Shown here: piece after piece, positions 31,866-42,183 of the stretch
How the letters are laid out: each line of letters opens with the position of its first letter
Position numbering within the stretch: position 1 is the stretch's first letter
Assembly (NCBI GenBank): GCA_956465555.1
Contig: OY101117.1
Span: 310,001-374,000 of the forward strand
Direction of reading: 5' to 3'
DNA from: Nitzschia sp. pyKryTriq1
Taxonomy: Eukaryota; Bacillariophyta; Bacillariophyceae; Bacillariales; Bacillariaceae
DNA: 64,000 nt
Notes under the pieces: model-generated
What the model saw: the letters and a program-made list of their open reading frames with translations, nothing else
Database searches by the model: none
Told to the model about the DNA's origin: nothing
Translations under genes and position numbers: made by a program

Positions 31866-32243
31866 ATGACTGTCAAAGACGACCCCAAGAAGGAAGAAGA
31901 ACCTGATATTGTCATTTCGGATGCCGTTCCTGCCGGAGGTCCTCCACAACAAACGGGTGGGCCACCAGTCCCAGCCGGCCACAATCGATTTTATTGTGAA
32001 AAGTGCCGTACGGTACGTACGTTTATTGCAAACGTTGAGATAGATTAGTCCATCTTCGTCTGCGGGGGTGGTGCCCTCTTTCCTCTTCCTCACATCCATT
32101 GGTGTTCCTGCTTGCTCGTTGTTTCTTCTTGTATATTTTAGCCATATGATTTGCCACAAAATGCAACCTCGTGGCGATGTGCAAATTGCTCCACTTTCAA
32201 TTCAATTACCCCCGCAGAATGTCCCATGTGCACTATTTTGTAA
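31866..32243 (+). CDS. Small double zinc-finger protein (CxxC plus RanBP2-type)
   Basis: Two exons, 31866-32012 and 32142-32243, joined at CGTACG/GTACGT and TATTTTAG/CCATAT, phase 0, give 82 residues. The N-terminal ~35 residues are Lys/Glu then Pro/Gly-rich. The C-terminus has FYCEKCRTPY, split by the intron after the Thr, and WRCANCSTFNSITPAECPMC. The second part fits the RanBP2/RBZ pattern W-x-C-x2-C-x3-N-x6-C-x2-C exactly. RBZ fingers bind ubiquitin, Ran-GDP or single-stranded RNA, so a ubiquitin or RNA adaptor role is possible. The first CxxC may complete another metal site. An alternative ATG at 31788 would add 26 residues with a hydrophobic stretch; I prefer 31866 because the finger protein is then soluble. 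Confidence 0.75.
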
Positions 32244-32500
32244 AAGGGAATACGATATGATAGGAGCTGGAAACGAAATCCCAAATCGGCGGGTGCAATA
32301 CTTGACTCGACAACGGGCGAAATGAATGAATAGCCGGGTGTCTATCATGAAACAACTCTCTACTCTAGAACCGATATCATATACAGAGTTCGGGAGTTGT
32401 GTATAGCTTGATGTCATTTCTTGTACTTGTTCTCCTTTACTTCGTACGGAATCTTGAATTGTGTCTACGAGTATTGTAGTCACTCTGATTGTAGAGTTAG

Positions 32501-34558
32501 TTACTTTGCCGTTCCCTTTCTCTTTTGCTTATTCCGCTTCTTGGTTTTCTGTTCATCAACTGCCCGAGTCGATAAATAGTTCCGAAAGTTATCATCTTGC
32601 GATAAGAGCTCCGTCACATTGACATGACAAAACTTCTTTTGGGCCAAGGCTTCCTGAAAGGCGTCGTCATGACTTCGAGGGAATTGCAAGTCACGGCCTA
32701 CGTCCAGTTGCAATAGCTCTTGTTCGAATCGATACGAGGTCTCTCGAAGGACTTGTAATACCTCTGGAGACGGACATACCCATGGAAGAGATGAGTCAGT
32801 CGTCGAGGTGCTGATGCGACCACTGCTGGTCGTAGTCATGTTCTGCTCATGATACAGTCTCACATGATGTTTCGCGGCACTCCGTGACACATTCCAGGGC
32901 AGAATCCCCAATCGATGGGCCTCCACCGCTATGCGGTCGTATTGAACCTTCATCAGATCCGACTGACGCGAGGTTTGTCGTGCCTTGATCTCTTGTCGTT
33001 TGATCTTCTTGGATGGCGCCGCGTGTTGCTCAAGTTGCTGTGGCTGAGGTCGTAGTAATTCGTCACCGTCTTGTTCTTCCTGTTGCTGTTGCTTCGTGGC
33101 CAAAACAGTCCGTCGGGCCTCTTGACAAGCCCTACTAACAGCACCAGCATGATCAGTATCAGCAGGCGTTGTAGAGTTGTTGTTCATCCTACTCATCCTA
33201 CTATTAACAAGAGGAATCGATTTGCAAAAGAAGGCTTCCAACAAGTCCTCGCTCTCACTGTGAAAATTGAGAACCTGGACAGATAACAACAAGTCCTTGT
33301 CCTTCCTTTTTTGCTGGAGCAGCAGGAGTGGGCGTATCATTTCCAACAAGGGATGTGCCGCTTCCACTCTTCCAGTATCAGGATTGGTACGTATTCGATT
33401 CGCAAAATAGTTTTGACAATCTCTATGTCCTTTGCCCCTCGCATCGGGACAGGTTCCCGTCTGATCTTGTTGAAAGTAGCTTTCAAAGGTCGGAATGAAA
33501 ATCCCCGTATCTTCCTTGGGATCGTCTGGCCATCGCAACAAGGCCGTTCCTGAATACTCCGTTCCCGAATAATCCTCATTGTACCGACTAGCGATCCAAT
33601 CAAAGTACCGTCGATATACCACCACGATTCGAATCGGACGTTGAAAGTGCGGTCGGATCCGTCCTAGAAACCAAGGCCAATCCGAATTGTTCGCAAAATT
33701 CGCCCATCGAAAGGCTTCGGTCGACCATAAAATACTATTCGGTGGCTGCTGCTGAGTTGGTGATGATGAGGCTTGTTGATGAATAGTAGGAATAACAAAA
33801 GAGTCCACTTGTTTCTGGAATGCTTCTTTGAAATTGTCTCGGGTATGACACGGATGCTTTTGGTATTTGAAAGAGATGAAACAATTCAAAACTTCTCTGA
33901 TTGCCAGGCGACGGGATCGTTCGGGGTTTCCTTTACTAAAGGAAGCATCATAACCGTCTTGCTCGAGCAGTTGTTTATTCTTGGCCTGTTTCATGAAACT
34001 TTGAATCGCAGTCGTTCCCGTCTTATCGGGGCCCATGTGAATGACAAAGTAGGGAAGAACACTACTCGGACTTTGCAGCGGCGAAGACGAAGTCAAAGAT
34101 GGGCTGCTGATGGTGTTGTTTGGAAAAGTTGTTGGATTCAAGGAGGTAGTCGGAGGAACATCACGATGATCGATGGATCTAGAAGCATCGAGTGGATCTT
34201 CCTGTGATTTGATGTCTGGAGCAACATGATGGGACAACTTTGTGGCTGTGCCAACAACAACCTGAGTCCTGATCTCAGATGGAGATGATGATGACGACCC
34301 TGTTTCGAACCAAAAGCCGCTCACGCCAGTAGTAGTACCAGTACGCGCATCAGGTCCAGCGTCACGAGATCCATGAGCCACATCGATGTTGGTCAAGAAG
34401 AACGGAATAATTGTCGCAATCGAAACCAGTACCATCAAGATACCAACAAGAAGTGCCCCACCCTTCTTCGTATTCTTGTTTGCGGGAACGAGAACGAGCT
34501 GATGGTGCTGCCGCGACGGCAGTGCGGGCCGTTGGATATTCAGTTTGAACCTTGGCAT
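32501..34558 (-). CDS. Golgi-type sulfotransferase-like protein
   Basis: Single exon, 685 residues from the ATG at 34558. A membrane anchor (ALLVGILMVLVSIATIIPFFL, residues 35-55) after a short basic tail gives type II topology. Residues 169-190 (PYFVIHMGPDKTGTTAIQSF) hold the G-x-x-KTGTT loop that binds the 5'-phosphosulfate of PAPS. RIVVVYRRYFDWIASRYNED downstream has the Arg and Ser spacing of the 3'-phosphate-binding region. The C-terminal third is basic and Gln-rich. Such enzymes move sulfate from PAPS to glycans in the Golgi, and diatoms make abundant sulfated polysaccharides. The exact acceptor is unknown. The 3' end converges with the zinc-finger gene across 257 bases. Confidence 0.75.
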   Translation of the reverse strand: MPRFKLNIQRPALPSRQHHQLVLVPANKNTKKGGALLVGILMVLVSIATIIPFFLTNIDVAHGSRDAGPDARTGTTTGVSGFWFETGSSSSSPSEIRTQVVVGTATKLSHHVAPDIKSQEDPLDASRSIDHRDVPPTTSLNPTTFPNNTISSPSLTSSSPLQSPSSVLPYFVIHMGPDKTGTTAIQSFMKQAKNKQLLEQDGYDASFSKGNPERSRRLAIREVLNCFISFKYQKHPCHTRDNFKEAFQKQVDSFVIPTIHQQASSSPTQQQPPNSILWSTEAFRWANFANNSDWPWFLGRIRPHFQRPIRIVVVYRRYFDWIASRYNEDYSGTEYSGTALLRWPDDPKEDTGIFIPTFESYFQQDQTGTCPDARGKGHRDCQNYFANRIRTNPDTGRVEAAHPLLEMIRPLLLLQQKRKDKDLLLSVQVLNFHSESEDLLEAFFCKSIPLVNSRMSRMNNNSTTPADTDHAGAVSRACQEARRTVLATKQQQQEEQDGDELLRPQPQQLEQHAAPSKKIKRQEIKARQTSRQSDLMKVQYDRIAVEAHRLGILPWNVSRSAAKHHVRLYHEQNMTTTSSGRISTSTTDSSLPWVCPSPEVLQVLRETSYRFEQELLQLDVGRDLQFPRSHDDAFQEALAQKKFCHVNVTELLSQDDNFRNYLSTRAVDEQKTKKRNKQKRKGTAK

Positions 34559-35037
34559 CGACGAGTACTCTGCTACTAGGTTAGCTAGCTCGCTTCTTTC
34601 ATTCCGCGCCCAAACATAAACATCTTTCTTTGGCCGTGGTGCTGGGTTGGGTCATAATATATGCCGTTATGCGGTACGGTATGCAATCTTTCGACATTCG
34701 GACCGCAGTGCCTTTTTGACTCGTACAGTGTACCAGGTACGAGTATGCGTAATATTAATACGATGATGAGGACCGCGATGAGCCATGGTCAATGTCCGAT
34801 TTTTTGTGTGGTTTCAAAAAGAAGCTATCGCCACTCTGGTCGGACAAGTCGTTTCAATCGAATGGCCACAAGCCACAATAAGACGACACGCGACGACGAC
34901 GACGCCTCCTCGGACGACCAGCACATCTCAATATAACAAGAAGCACAAACGGACACGAGAGACGAACTTCTTATTGTCAATAGTCTACCTACTAGTAGTA
35001 GGTCCAGCGATTGTATTGGCATGGCTGGGTGATCTTG
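34559..35037. other. Stretch upstream of the sulfotransferase
   Basis: 479 bases that must contain the sulfotransferase promoter. Overlapping plus-strand frames of about 90 codons exist (near 34661-34936 and 34784-35051), one ending in a hydrophobic segment, but neither has supporting motifs and I did not annotate them. Confidence 0.35.
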
Positions 35038-35814
35038 CTAGCTACTATTAGACTGATCACTGCCCACCAGAGTAGTGTAGACAACTCGTCGTCCTCGTCC
35101 ATTTTTTCTGTTCTGCTGCTGCTCCTTCATGGTGTGCTTGTTCCACCGGCAGCAACAGAACAGCACCACCATGACGATGGCGACGACTGACAAGAACATG
35201 TATGCAGCAGAATTTGCTCCTAGTTTCTCGTTTATAAAAATGGTATCTCTAGAAGAATACTGCCGCTTGAGTACTAGTCGTTTCAATTCGAGTAACACCA
35301 CCGGCGCCAAAGAATTGTAAAAGCACCAGTCCCCTGCTGCTCCTGGTGATGCTGCTGCATCCTCTCCTCCTGCTCTTTCAACCGCCTATATTGCCCCCAG
35401 GACACATTCGACGGACCCTTCGGCACCATACCAGACATCCGTATCCTCTACACCAAAGCTGCTGATGCTTTCGTCGTCGTAGTCATCGCGACTGTCAGAT
35501 GATGATGCTCCTCCTTTCTCCTTCGGCATTCGTCGTTGGGGGCGGACGCCGGCGGACGCCGCAACAGTACTAGTACTAGTACCAGCAGCGGCAGTAGGCT
35601 TGTTGTTCTTTTTGAGATGATTCTTCATTTTGGTAGGCATAGTCGTAGTCGAACCGCCAGTTGCCATCTCCGATGAATTCGATGAATGGCGATGGCCGAG
35701 TGTCTTGGAGGCATGCCGGGTCGTGCCTTGTTTCTCTGGCGATGGCGACAGTGCTGTTGCTGTTGCTGCTGCTGGGAATCCTGCTCGTCGAGGAGGGACG
35801 AGGTATTTCTTCAT
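35038..35814 (-). CDS. Small single-span membrane protein, frame interrupted by one TAG
   Basis: From the ATG at 35814 (MKKYLVPPRRAGFP) the frame runs to a TAG at 35388-35386, then continues in the same frame without another stop to 35038. The part after the stop is protein-like: DWCFYNSLAPVVLLELKRLV, then a membrane segment (AYMFLSVVAIVMVVLFCCC) with a Cys cluster suited to palmitoylation, and a basic tail. The TAG is preceded by GGGGGCAATA, so CAATATAG could be a 3' splice site. A GTAGAG donor exactly 66 bases upstream would remove 22 codons including the stop and keep frame. Alternatives are a real stop (an unprocessed 142-residue protein), read-through, or an assembly error. No family recognised. 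Confidence 0.5.
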
Positions 35815-37015
35815 GTTGCTTGGACCTACTTCTTCACTTGTTGTTGTTGTTGTTTCCTCTCTTCATGGGTGTTCAGCAGAGCACCGAATAATAAAAATAA
35901 TCGCTTCTTGTCGTACGTGTAGGGAAGTAGACTACCGTGATGATGATTCAAGTTCGTTCTTTTATGCCGAAACAATATTCACAACAAACTCCGACGACAA
36001 TGAAGAATTTTTGTGAGACCCAACAATCGATAAAAGGATGTCCCGCATGCTCGCGGCCACGACAGACGTCTTCCACATGAAAATATTTAGAAAGACCGAG
36101 CGCCTGCACGCTTTGAACGGGCGCGAAATCGGCCTTCCCCGTGCAATGAAGAGGGGACAGGGGACTATCAAAAATCAATAAAGGACCTCCCTCCAAGAAG
36201 CAAGAATCAATCTTCTTCGGAGTCGTCTCTACAACCTTTACTACTAGCCGTTGTGAATCTTTTGACATCAAGTCCGATCGGAGCACTGGCTGGGGATGAT
36301 CTTGCAGCAAGAATTCAGCAGTACAAGTACTGTACAAGTAGTCTACATTGTTGTGGTCGGCACTCTCGTGGCGAGGGCTCGAGCGGCGAGCTCAATCCAC
36401 GAGCTCCCCAGGTTTCCCCGCGCGTTCTCGGGACAAAACACTATCAGTCCTCTCGCTCCTCCTCCTCGCACTCAACTCTCCAAATTCTTCCCGGCAGAAG
36501 CTTCTTCAGGACTATGGTACCGGTACGGTATTGGACGTCAGCATGATGATGATGATGATGATCGCAACGAGCAATCTAGTCCTGACCGGCACAGTACCTG
36601 GCAGTACTCCTTTTGCTTTCAAGGACCGACTGACAGACTTTTTCATTCTTCATTCCAATCGAACAGCACCTCGGCACGCCAGCGATCGATTATGGATACA
36701 CCAAACCCTGTTGAGCCTCAGTGCGTTGATCGTAATTCAACAGCAACGCTGACGACTCTCTTGACGGGAATCTTGAAGAAGAGTATGTTGTTGGCTTGCT
36801 GGCTAGTAGTAGGAAATTAACACGAGGAGTATGTTGTACGTAGTAGGAGTAACTTGTCTATTGTTGCAATATGTCTATAACTTGGATTGAGCAAAGCAGA
36901 GTCTAGATCGTCAGGCCATAAGCGTCTCAAGGTAGAGGCTGGCCAGTGAGGAGTGGTAGTAGAGCGGGAGAATGATCTAGCATCCTCCGTTCATGATCGC
37001 GCTGCGGTCCGATCT
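35815..37015. other. Gene-poor stretch with a few doubtful frames
   Basis: 1.2 kb. A minus-strand frame (35948 to about 36263 from its first ATG) and plus-strand frames at about 36348-36752 and 36296-36820 are open but carry no recognisable motif and overlap each other. Their composition is not clearly coding, so I left them out. A TTGTTGTTGTTGTTG run lies near 35838 and a GATGATGATGATGATG run near 36542. Confidence 0.35.
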
Positions 37016-37519
37016 TTAAAGTGGCATGTAGGGCAGCGGCTCCGACAAGCGAATACTGCTCATTGAAGTCTCGAGTCTGTCTTGTTGTTTCGCAGAAGTC
37101 TCGAAATCAAGTCGAAGGTTTCGGGGTCGAAGGTTGGAAAATGAAAGTTCTTGATTGTGAAAACGTTTGGGTGTGTTCGAAGAAAACACAAAAGGAGAAG
37201 ATGATGATACTTTTCTCGGCGAAAATAAAGTGGTTCTTCGAATGGGCAAGTGGAAACTGGATTGTGTATTGAGCATGTCGGAATTCTCCTGATCGGAGGA
37301 GCACGCAGCAACGCATCGTCGTTTGCTGCCTCGAGAGTCTTCATCCAGCAGGACGGGGGTTAGATTCGCCCGCTTTAGATCGCAGCTCGAAGTGCCAAAC
37401 AAGATGGCTTGCTTGTGTCGCTCTCGTCGTAGACGGCATTCGAAGTCGATATCCAGGACGGATATCGCTGTTCGGGACTGCTGGGGTGTGCTTGGAATAC
37501 CGTCGTTCAAAGAAACCAT
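37016..37519 (-). CDS. Small hypothetical protein, possibly nuclear
   Basis: Single exon, 167 residues from the ATG at 37519 (MVSLNDGIPSTPQQSR). The sequence is of normal complexity, unlike the surrounding DNA. It contains an Arg-rich helix (ECRLRRERHKQAIL), a basic KRRC patch, and several Ser/Thr-Pro or SPRK sites (FSPRKV), with a C-terminus SEPLPYMPL. Such features suit a phosphorylated nuclear regulator, but that is inference. I recognise no domain. The adjacent frames on the opposite strand are weaker. Confidence 0.5.
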   Translation of the reverse strand: MVSLNDGIPSTPQQSRTAISVLDIDFECRLRRERHKQAILFGTSSCDLKRANLTPVLLDEDSRGSKRRCVAACSSDQENSDMLNTQSSFHLPIRRTTLFSPRKVSSSSPFVFSSNTPKRFHNQELSFSNLRPRNLRLDFETSAKQQDRLETSMSSIRLSEPLPYMPL

Positions 37520-38495
37520 GGTGTTGAGTGCTTGAAACGCTGTGTCTGTTGTGGCAATTTCGATTGTTGCTCCGAACTATGCGAAAAGTGAGAACGATCC
37601 AGTGATGAGTGATGCGCAAGGAGTGTATGGCTTCTCCAAAAGAAGCTCGCGTCTCGCGCCTGCTTCGGCCAAGGAGTCTTTCCTACGTCTTCCCGGTAAC
37701 GAAATTGTCGTTGCCATGACAAAAATAGTTCTTGCTTCCATGCCACAGGTTAATTTACGGTTAAAATTTAGACATACTTAGGAGTAATTTTGATTTGCGA
37801 TTATTTTAGCTGTTCTCAATCTTGGGAAGCAGGCGATGGCCTCTCATTCTTCTCATTTTCATTTCTTAGCAGCTAGCGTCAAACAAAATTGAAAATTGAC
37901 AGAAGCATTATTTATTTCCACATCTCACGTCAGTTCAGTTGGGAAGACGACTCACACGAACAAATCGAGAAGAACTCGAACGTGGATGACCGACGAGTTC
38001 GGGGAGACTTGATGGAAGGTGTGATGAAAGGACGTTCAGCCTTCTGGTTGGCGGATCGCGTTTGGCTGAAGCTATTTTTTTTAAAATTCGCCAAACTTGT
38101 TGTTCAAATCAGCATCCAATCGCTCTGCTACCAATCGTAGCCAGAGATACTACTATAGTAGCTGGCTGAATCGTGAAGCAGCGAAAAGGTGCACTGTCTA
38201 ATTTAGTTTCTACCGTGACGGTCGAGAGCAATGAATCATCTCTCTTCTTGCGCCGGAACGATATTAGCCACGCTAGTACACGTGGTAAGGTAGCTACTAG
38301 CTGCCGTGTCCTCGGCAGCATGTTCCTGTTTTCGTATTAGACTACCGGGTACATGTACAAGGTTCTCCGATACGTCAACGCTCTTTCAGAGCGAGATAGT
38401 CTTTCTCTAAAATTGAGCTATAATGGAGGGAGCACAGAGAGGCAGAGTTTAAAGTATGCATATCAGTAAGCTAGAGGACCTGTCAGACTACAGCA
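37520..38495. other. Intergenic stretch, no gene seen
   Basis: 976 bases. Open frames such as the one at 37889-38140 have no supporting features. It holds the promoter of the small hypothetical gene and the 3' UTR of the ectodomain gene. TACTACTATAGTAGCTAG near 38149 is one of the recurrent CTAG/TAGTA words. Confidence 0.4.
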
Positions 38496-41400
38496 CTAAT
38501 CCTTCTCTTTCTTGCTCTTCTTCTTCCTTCGCTTTTCCTCTTTGTTCATCTCCTTGAGAGCTTCTCTCGTGTATTCCCCCTCACGTTTCTTTGCCTTCTG
38601 TTTCTCTTCCATCCAAATCTCGCCAACCCTCGAGACTGTTTCGCTTTTCTTGGCTTCGCGCCAATCGTCCGTTTTGTCGTCCCGAATGAGAAAGTAGCTG
38701 TCTTCGAACTTCAGTCGGAAAAAGCGGAATGGTTCCGGGCCATACTGATCTTCGGGGTTCTTGCGGATGTACGCTTTCACTGTTTTTCGTAGTTTAATCG
38801 TTCCTGGATGCTCCTCGTCATCAAACGCAATATCTTTCTTCTTTCGTTTACCACTGAACTTTGGTTTCTTCACAGATTTGGTCGATGCGAGGCTACGAGA
38901 AGAGTGATAGCTTTTTGTGTCAATAGTTTCTTCCTGTAATTCTTTTTCAGCGTGATATTCTTCGTGGGTTTCCAAATTCTTTTCGGTGTGGTTGCGTTCA
39001 CTGATGTCCACATTCACTACGACATTCTTGCCTTCTTTGATGATGGTCTCTTCGTCGTCACGTTTTCTGCGGTTGCAGAAGAAGCACAAACCCCAGAGAC
39101 AGCACAAGCCGGTGCCAGCCAAGGTTATAATTCCGATGTAGACGCCCTTCATTGTGTCATCTTGCTCGTCCCACCACCCCTTTAAGGTGTGGTCCTCTGG
39201 TGGACAGACTTCTTCAACAAAAGTATAGTTTCCCTTGGTGGGATAGTTGAGGGAAATGTCATTGTGGCCTGCGTACAGAGGATCCTCTGTCGGGTCGATT
39301 AGGGCGCCGCCATTGTCGACAGCGTCTTCGATTTCAATTGGCGCTGGAAACGCAAACCCGTCTCCAAAGGTGAGCCAACAGACACCATTTCCGTTCAGGG
39401 CGTTTGGCTGCGGTGCAGCAAAAAAGTCTGGAATTAACCTAGTTTGAAAGAAGCAGATATCCATTCCTCGATAACAAAACTGTACGGTTCTACCATCCGG
39501 GGCTTCTTTTCCTTGTTTGACAATCGCTTCCTGGATCCGGTCCACCTGGCTCCATGTCCACCACTCGACACTCCACATTTTGACGCCAACATCTTCTGCA
39601 GCCTTGGAGGGTTTCACACATACACGGATGCTTTGTCCTTCTAACTTTGCATCATTGGCCACAAATTCTTTGTTGGTTGAGTCGCATTCGTAGGCTCGAC
39701 AAGTGTAGAGTTCACGTTCCGCGACGGGTGGTAGTAAATAGACTACCACATCGAATGGAGAGGCACCGGCAAATCCTGGATCCGCAATCGGTAAGAATTT
39801 GGCTCCCAAGGCAAAGTCCTCTAGACTGTATTGAAGATTACGTTGTTGCTGCTGCTGCTGCTGCTGCTGCTGTCCAATACCAACATCCAGCGGCACCGCC
39901 ATCACACGACGCCCCGAGCCTTCTCCAAATTGTAGCCACACGAGTCCTCTTCCTTTGACACCCCCTGGAAGTCGAAAGAATTCATCGACAAGATTCGTTT
40001 CTAACGCACACACCAGAGATCCTGGCTGACAAAAGATTTCCGTCCGTTCTTCTGCCACCGCATTGGTAGTAATTGCGACTTGGGTGACGTTCAAATCTTC
40101 CCGTTCCCATTTGAAGGAATCAATGTTACGGATTCTCACATTGTCTTGGTTGATGGCAATATCATCTGGCTTTACACACACACGGGCAATGTCTCCCTTG
40201 ATGACTGGATGTTTCATGGGATCCAACTCGACATTGTCCTTGTCACAAAGCCACCCGTAGGCGCGGTACAGCCTTGTTACAGGGATATCTACATTGAAGG
40301 GACCCGCACCGGCATACTCGGGATAGTCGGCACCTACCGGTCGATCCTCGGCCTGACGTGCCTCAATGGTATTAAAAATGTTGCTTTCATCTTGAAACTC
40401 GATAATGGCTTTCATCTTTCGTTGATCCCCAGTGTAATCCCCGCGGCCAAACTAATAGGGGAAAGAAAGCAGACACATGATGAGTACCATGCATATATTT
40501 GATCCAAGACGATTCCTGCCATGATGGTGTCCGGAGAAGAGCAGCAGCACAGCCCAATGATGATACATACCTGTAGCCATCCCACACCCGCACCATAGAC
40601 ACGGCCCAATCGATAAAAGAAATCACCCCGAAGGAGCGTCACAAAGGAACAAATCTTCATCCCCGGCTCACAAGTAACCTCGGTCAGTGGTGCCGGCGTT
40701 TGCAAAGGGAAAATGGCCGGTTGATAAATCGTTTCCCTCGTCCAATAGAAGGTGTCAATCGCTCGCATATACACTCCGTCCGCCAAGGCTTCATCGATGG
40801 GTGTCACACATACTTTAGTCAACATGCCTTGAAAGATGGGGAACGGATCAATGATTTCTTGATTGGTTTCGTTGCAGAGGAATCCACGGAGTTTGTAGGC
40901 GACTTGGGCGTTTTCTTGGTTCGTCCCCTCCGGGTCGGTGACCAAATTGTCAGTACCGACAAGACCCTCTTGCGTAATCAATACATCCATCGACGTGACT
41001 TTGTGAAAGATCTCCAGCGCACCGGGGACATTAGTCTGCGAGGAAAAGGCTCCCAACCTCACACAGAATTTCAAACGTTGATCCAATCCTTCATTGTATA
41101 GAATGGGAGAATCCCGAATCGTGCCCGGATCAAACTTGAACGAAAGTGTCACAAACCTCCAACCCCCACCAGTTCCTATGGGCGCTGTCTCGTCTTCAAT
41201 CGTCAGTTCCACATTCAGATAGTTATTATCAGTAATATCCCCATTGAGGTTGCTGTCGCATTCGGGTCCATCCAGCAGGGTCCAGGCCAAGTTTTCGTAC
41301 GGAATAAAGTCGCTGACGGGATATCGAAGGAACAAATCGAGTCTTTCGGACGAAAATTCGGGTTTTTCAATGAACCATTTATTGGGCGGGGGGCCGGTTA

Positions 41401-41635
41401 GAGCCTACCAGGATTAAGAAAAACGAGAAAAGCACAAAATAAGCTGTGAGTCCTTGGAGGTTCATTCGAAATTACGGACGATAAAACTCTCATCTCAAGA
41501 AGGAGGGGAGGATATTATGATCGTGCTTACAGTATCTTGCGCTCTCGCTAGCAGCAATTGGATGCTTAGAATTGCATAGCATGCCACCAACAAGAGCCAT
41601 TGCCTTGGAAATTGGACTATTGATGATTTCTTCAT
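38496..41635 (-). CDS. Receptor-like type I membrane protein with three repeated Cys modules
   Basis: Proposed exons: 41635-41531, 41405-40571 and 40451-38496, about 964 residues. Exon 1 encodes a signal peptide (MKKSSIVQF, then a hydrophobic core, ending ARAQDT) with donor GTAAGC. Exons 2 and 3 join perfectly at CTACAG/GTATGT and CTATTAG/TTTGGC. The exon 1 to 2 junction is one base out of frame; GCTCTTAACC at 41405-41396 with one T fewer would fit. The ectodomain holds three modules, each with Cys, then (K/R)VCV-P, a W-rich middle, C-x-PG-x-x-(I/V)C or similar, and a final GW-WL-FG-G block (GVGWLQFGRG, GLVWLQFGEG, GVCWLTFGDG). A single membrane span (GIITLAGTGLCCLWGLCFFC, residue ~750) and a ~210-residue Lys/Glu-rich tail follow. 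No known domain was recognised; a surface receptor or adhesion role is inference. Confidence 0.72.
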
Positions 41636-42183
41636 TGTATTGCAGTAATGACAGTAGTTCAGAGGAACGGCGTTTTGGTTTGATAGAGTGATATGACAGA
41701 TGATGACAGTAATACTAGCATAATAGACCTAATTGTACTAATAATAGATCAACGCGTTCCGTGTCCTCTGCGATTTTACGTGGTGTTTCATCGATTTTCG
41801 GACAAACAAAACGAAGCACGGTAGAACAAGCACAGCAGCTGAATGAATGAATCGGTCATCAAGGAGAAACTATTCGCCTCCAGCAGAACGTTTCCACAAG
41901 TGGAGAACGCTGAAGTGCGAAAAACTTAGCTGTAGACAGCCAGTAGGAATCCTACGTAGAAACCTTACTACCATGCCCACTCTACTGTAGAAGCGACTGT
42001 TCCAACGTACCCGAATGCGGAGTATGGTACCGGAGGATGAAAGGTGTACTCGTACGATCTCAAGATGGAGATAGGAGTCGAAGATGGGGACATACACGCC
42101 CATCCCCATAAAGATGAAGATGACATCTGCGTCCTTTCTATCCGCACCCCAGAGTTGAAGCATTGCGAAATAATCAATCAAAC
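41636..42183. promoter_or_regulatory. Divergent promoter region
   Basis: 548 bases between the starts of the ectodomain gene (minus) and the short-chain dehydrogenase gene (plus). A minus-strand open frame (42181-41870) covers part of it and overlaps the SDR start but shows no domain, so I treat it as chance. No core promoter element could be assigned. Confidence 0.4.

Noticed and set aside
34661-35051. Two overlapping plus-strand frames, one ending in a hydrophobic stretch
   Set aside because: They overlap each other in different frames and the region must serve as the sulfotransferase promoter; no motif supports either.
35948-36820. Minus-strand frame 36337-35948 and plus-strand frames near 36296-36820 and 36348-36752
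   Set aside because: The longest have only non-ATG starts or Met/Asp runs from a GATGATG repeat; no domain was recognised and the frames conflict.
41870-42181. 103-codon minus-strand frame overlapping the SDR start
   Set aside because: It would share its start with a clear SDR gene on the other strand and has no domain.
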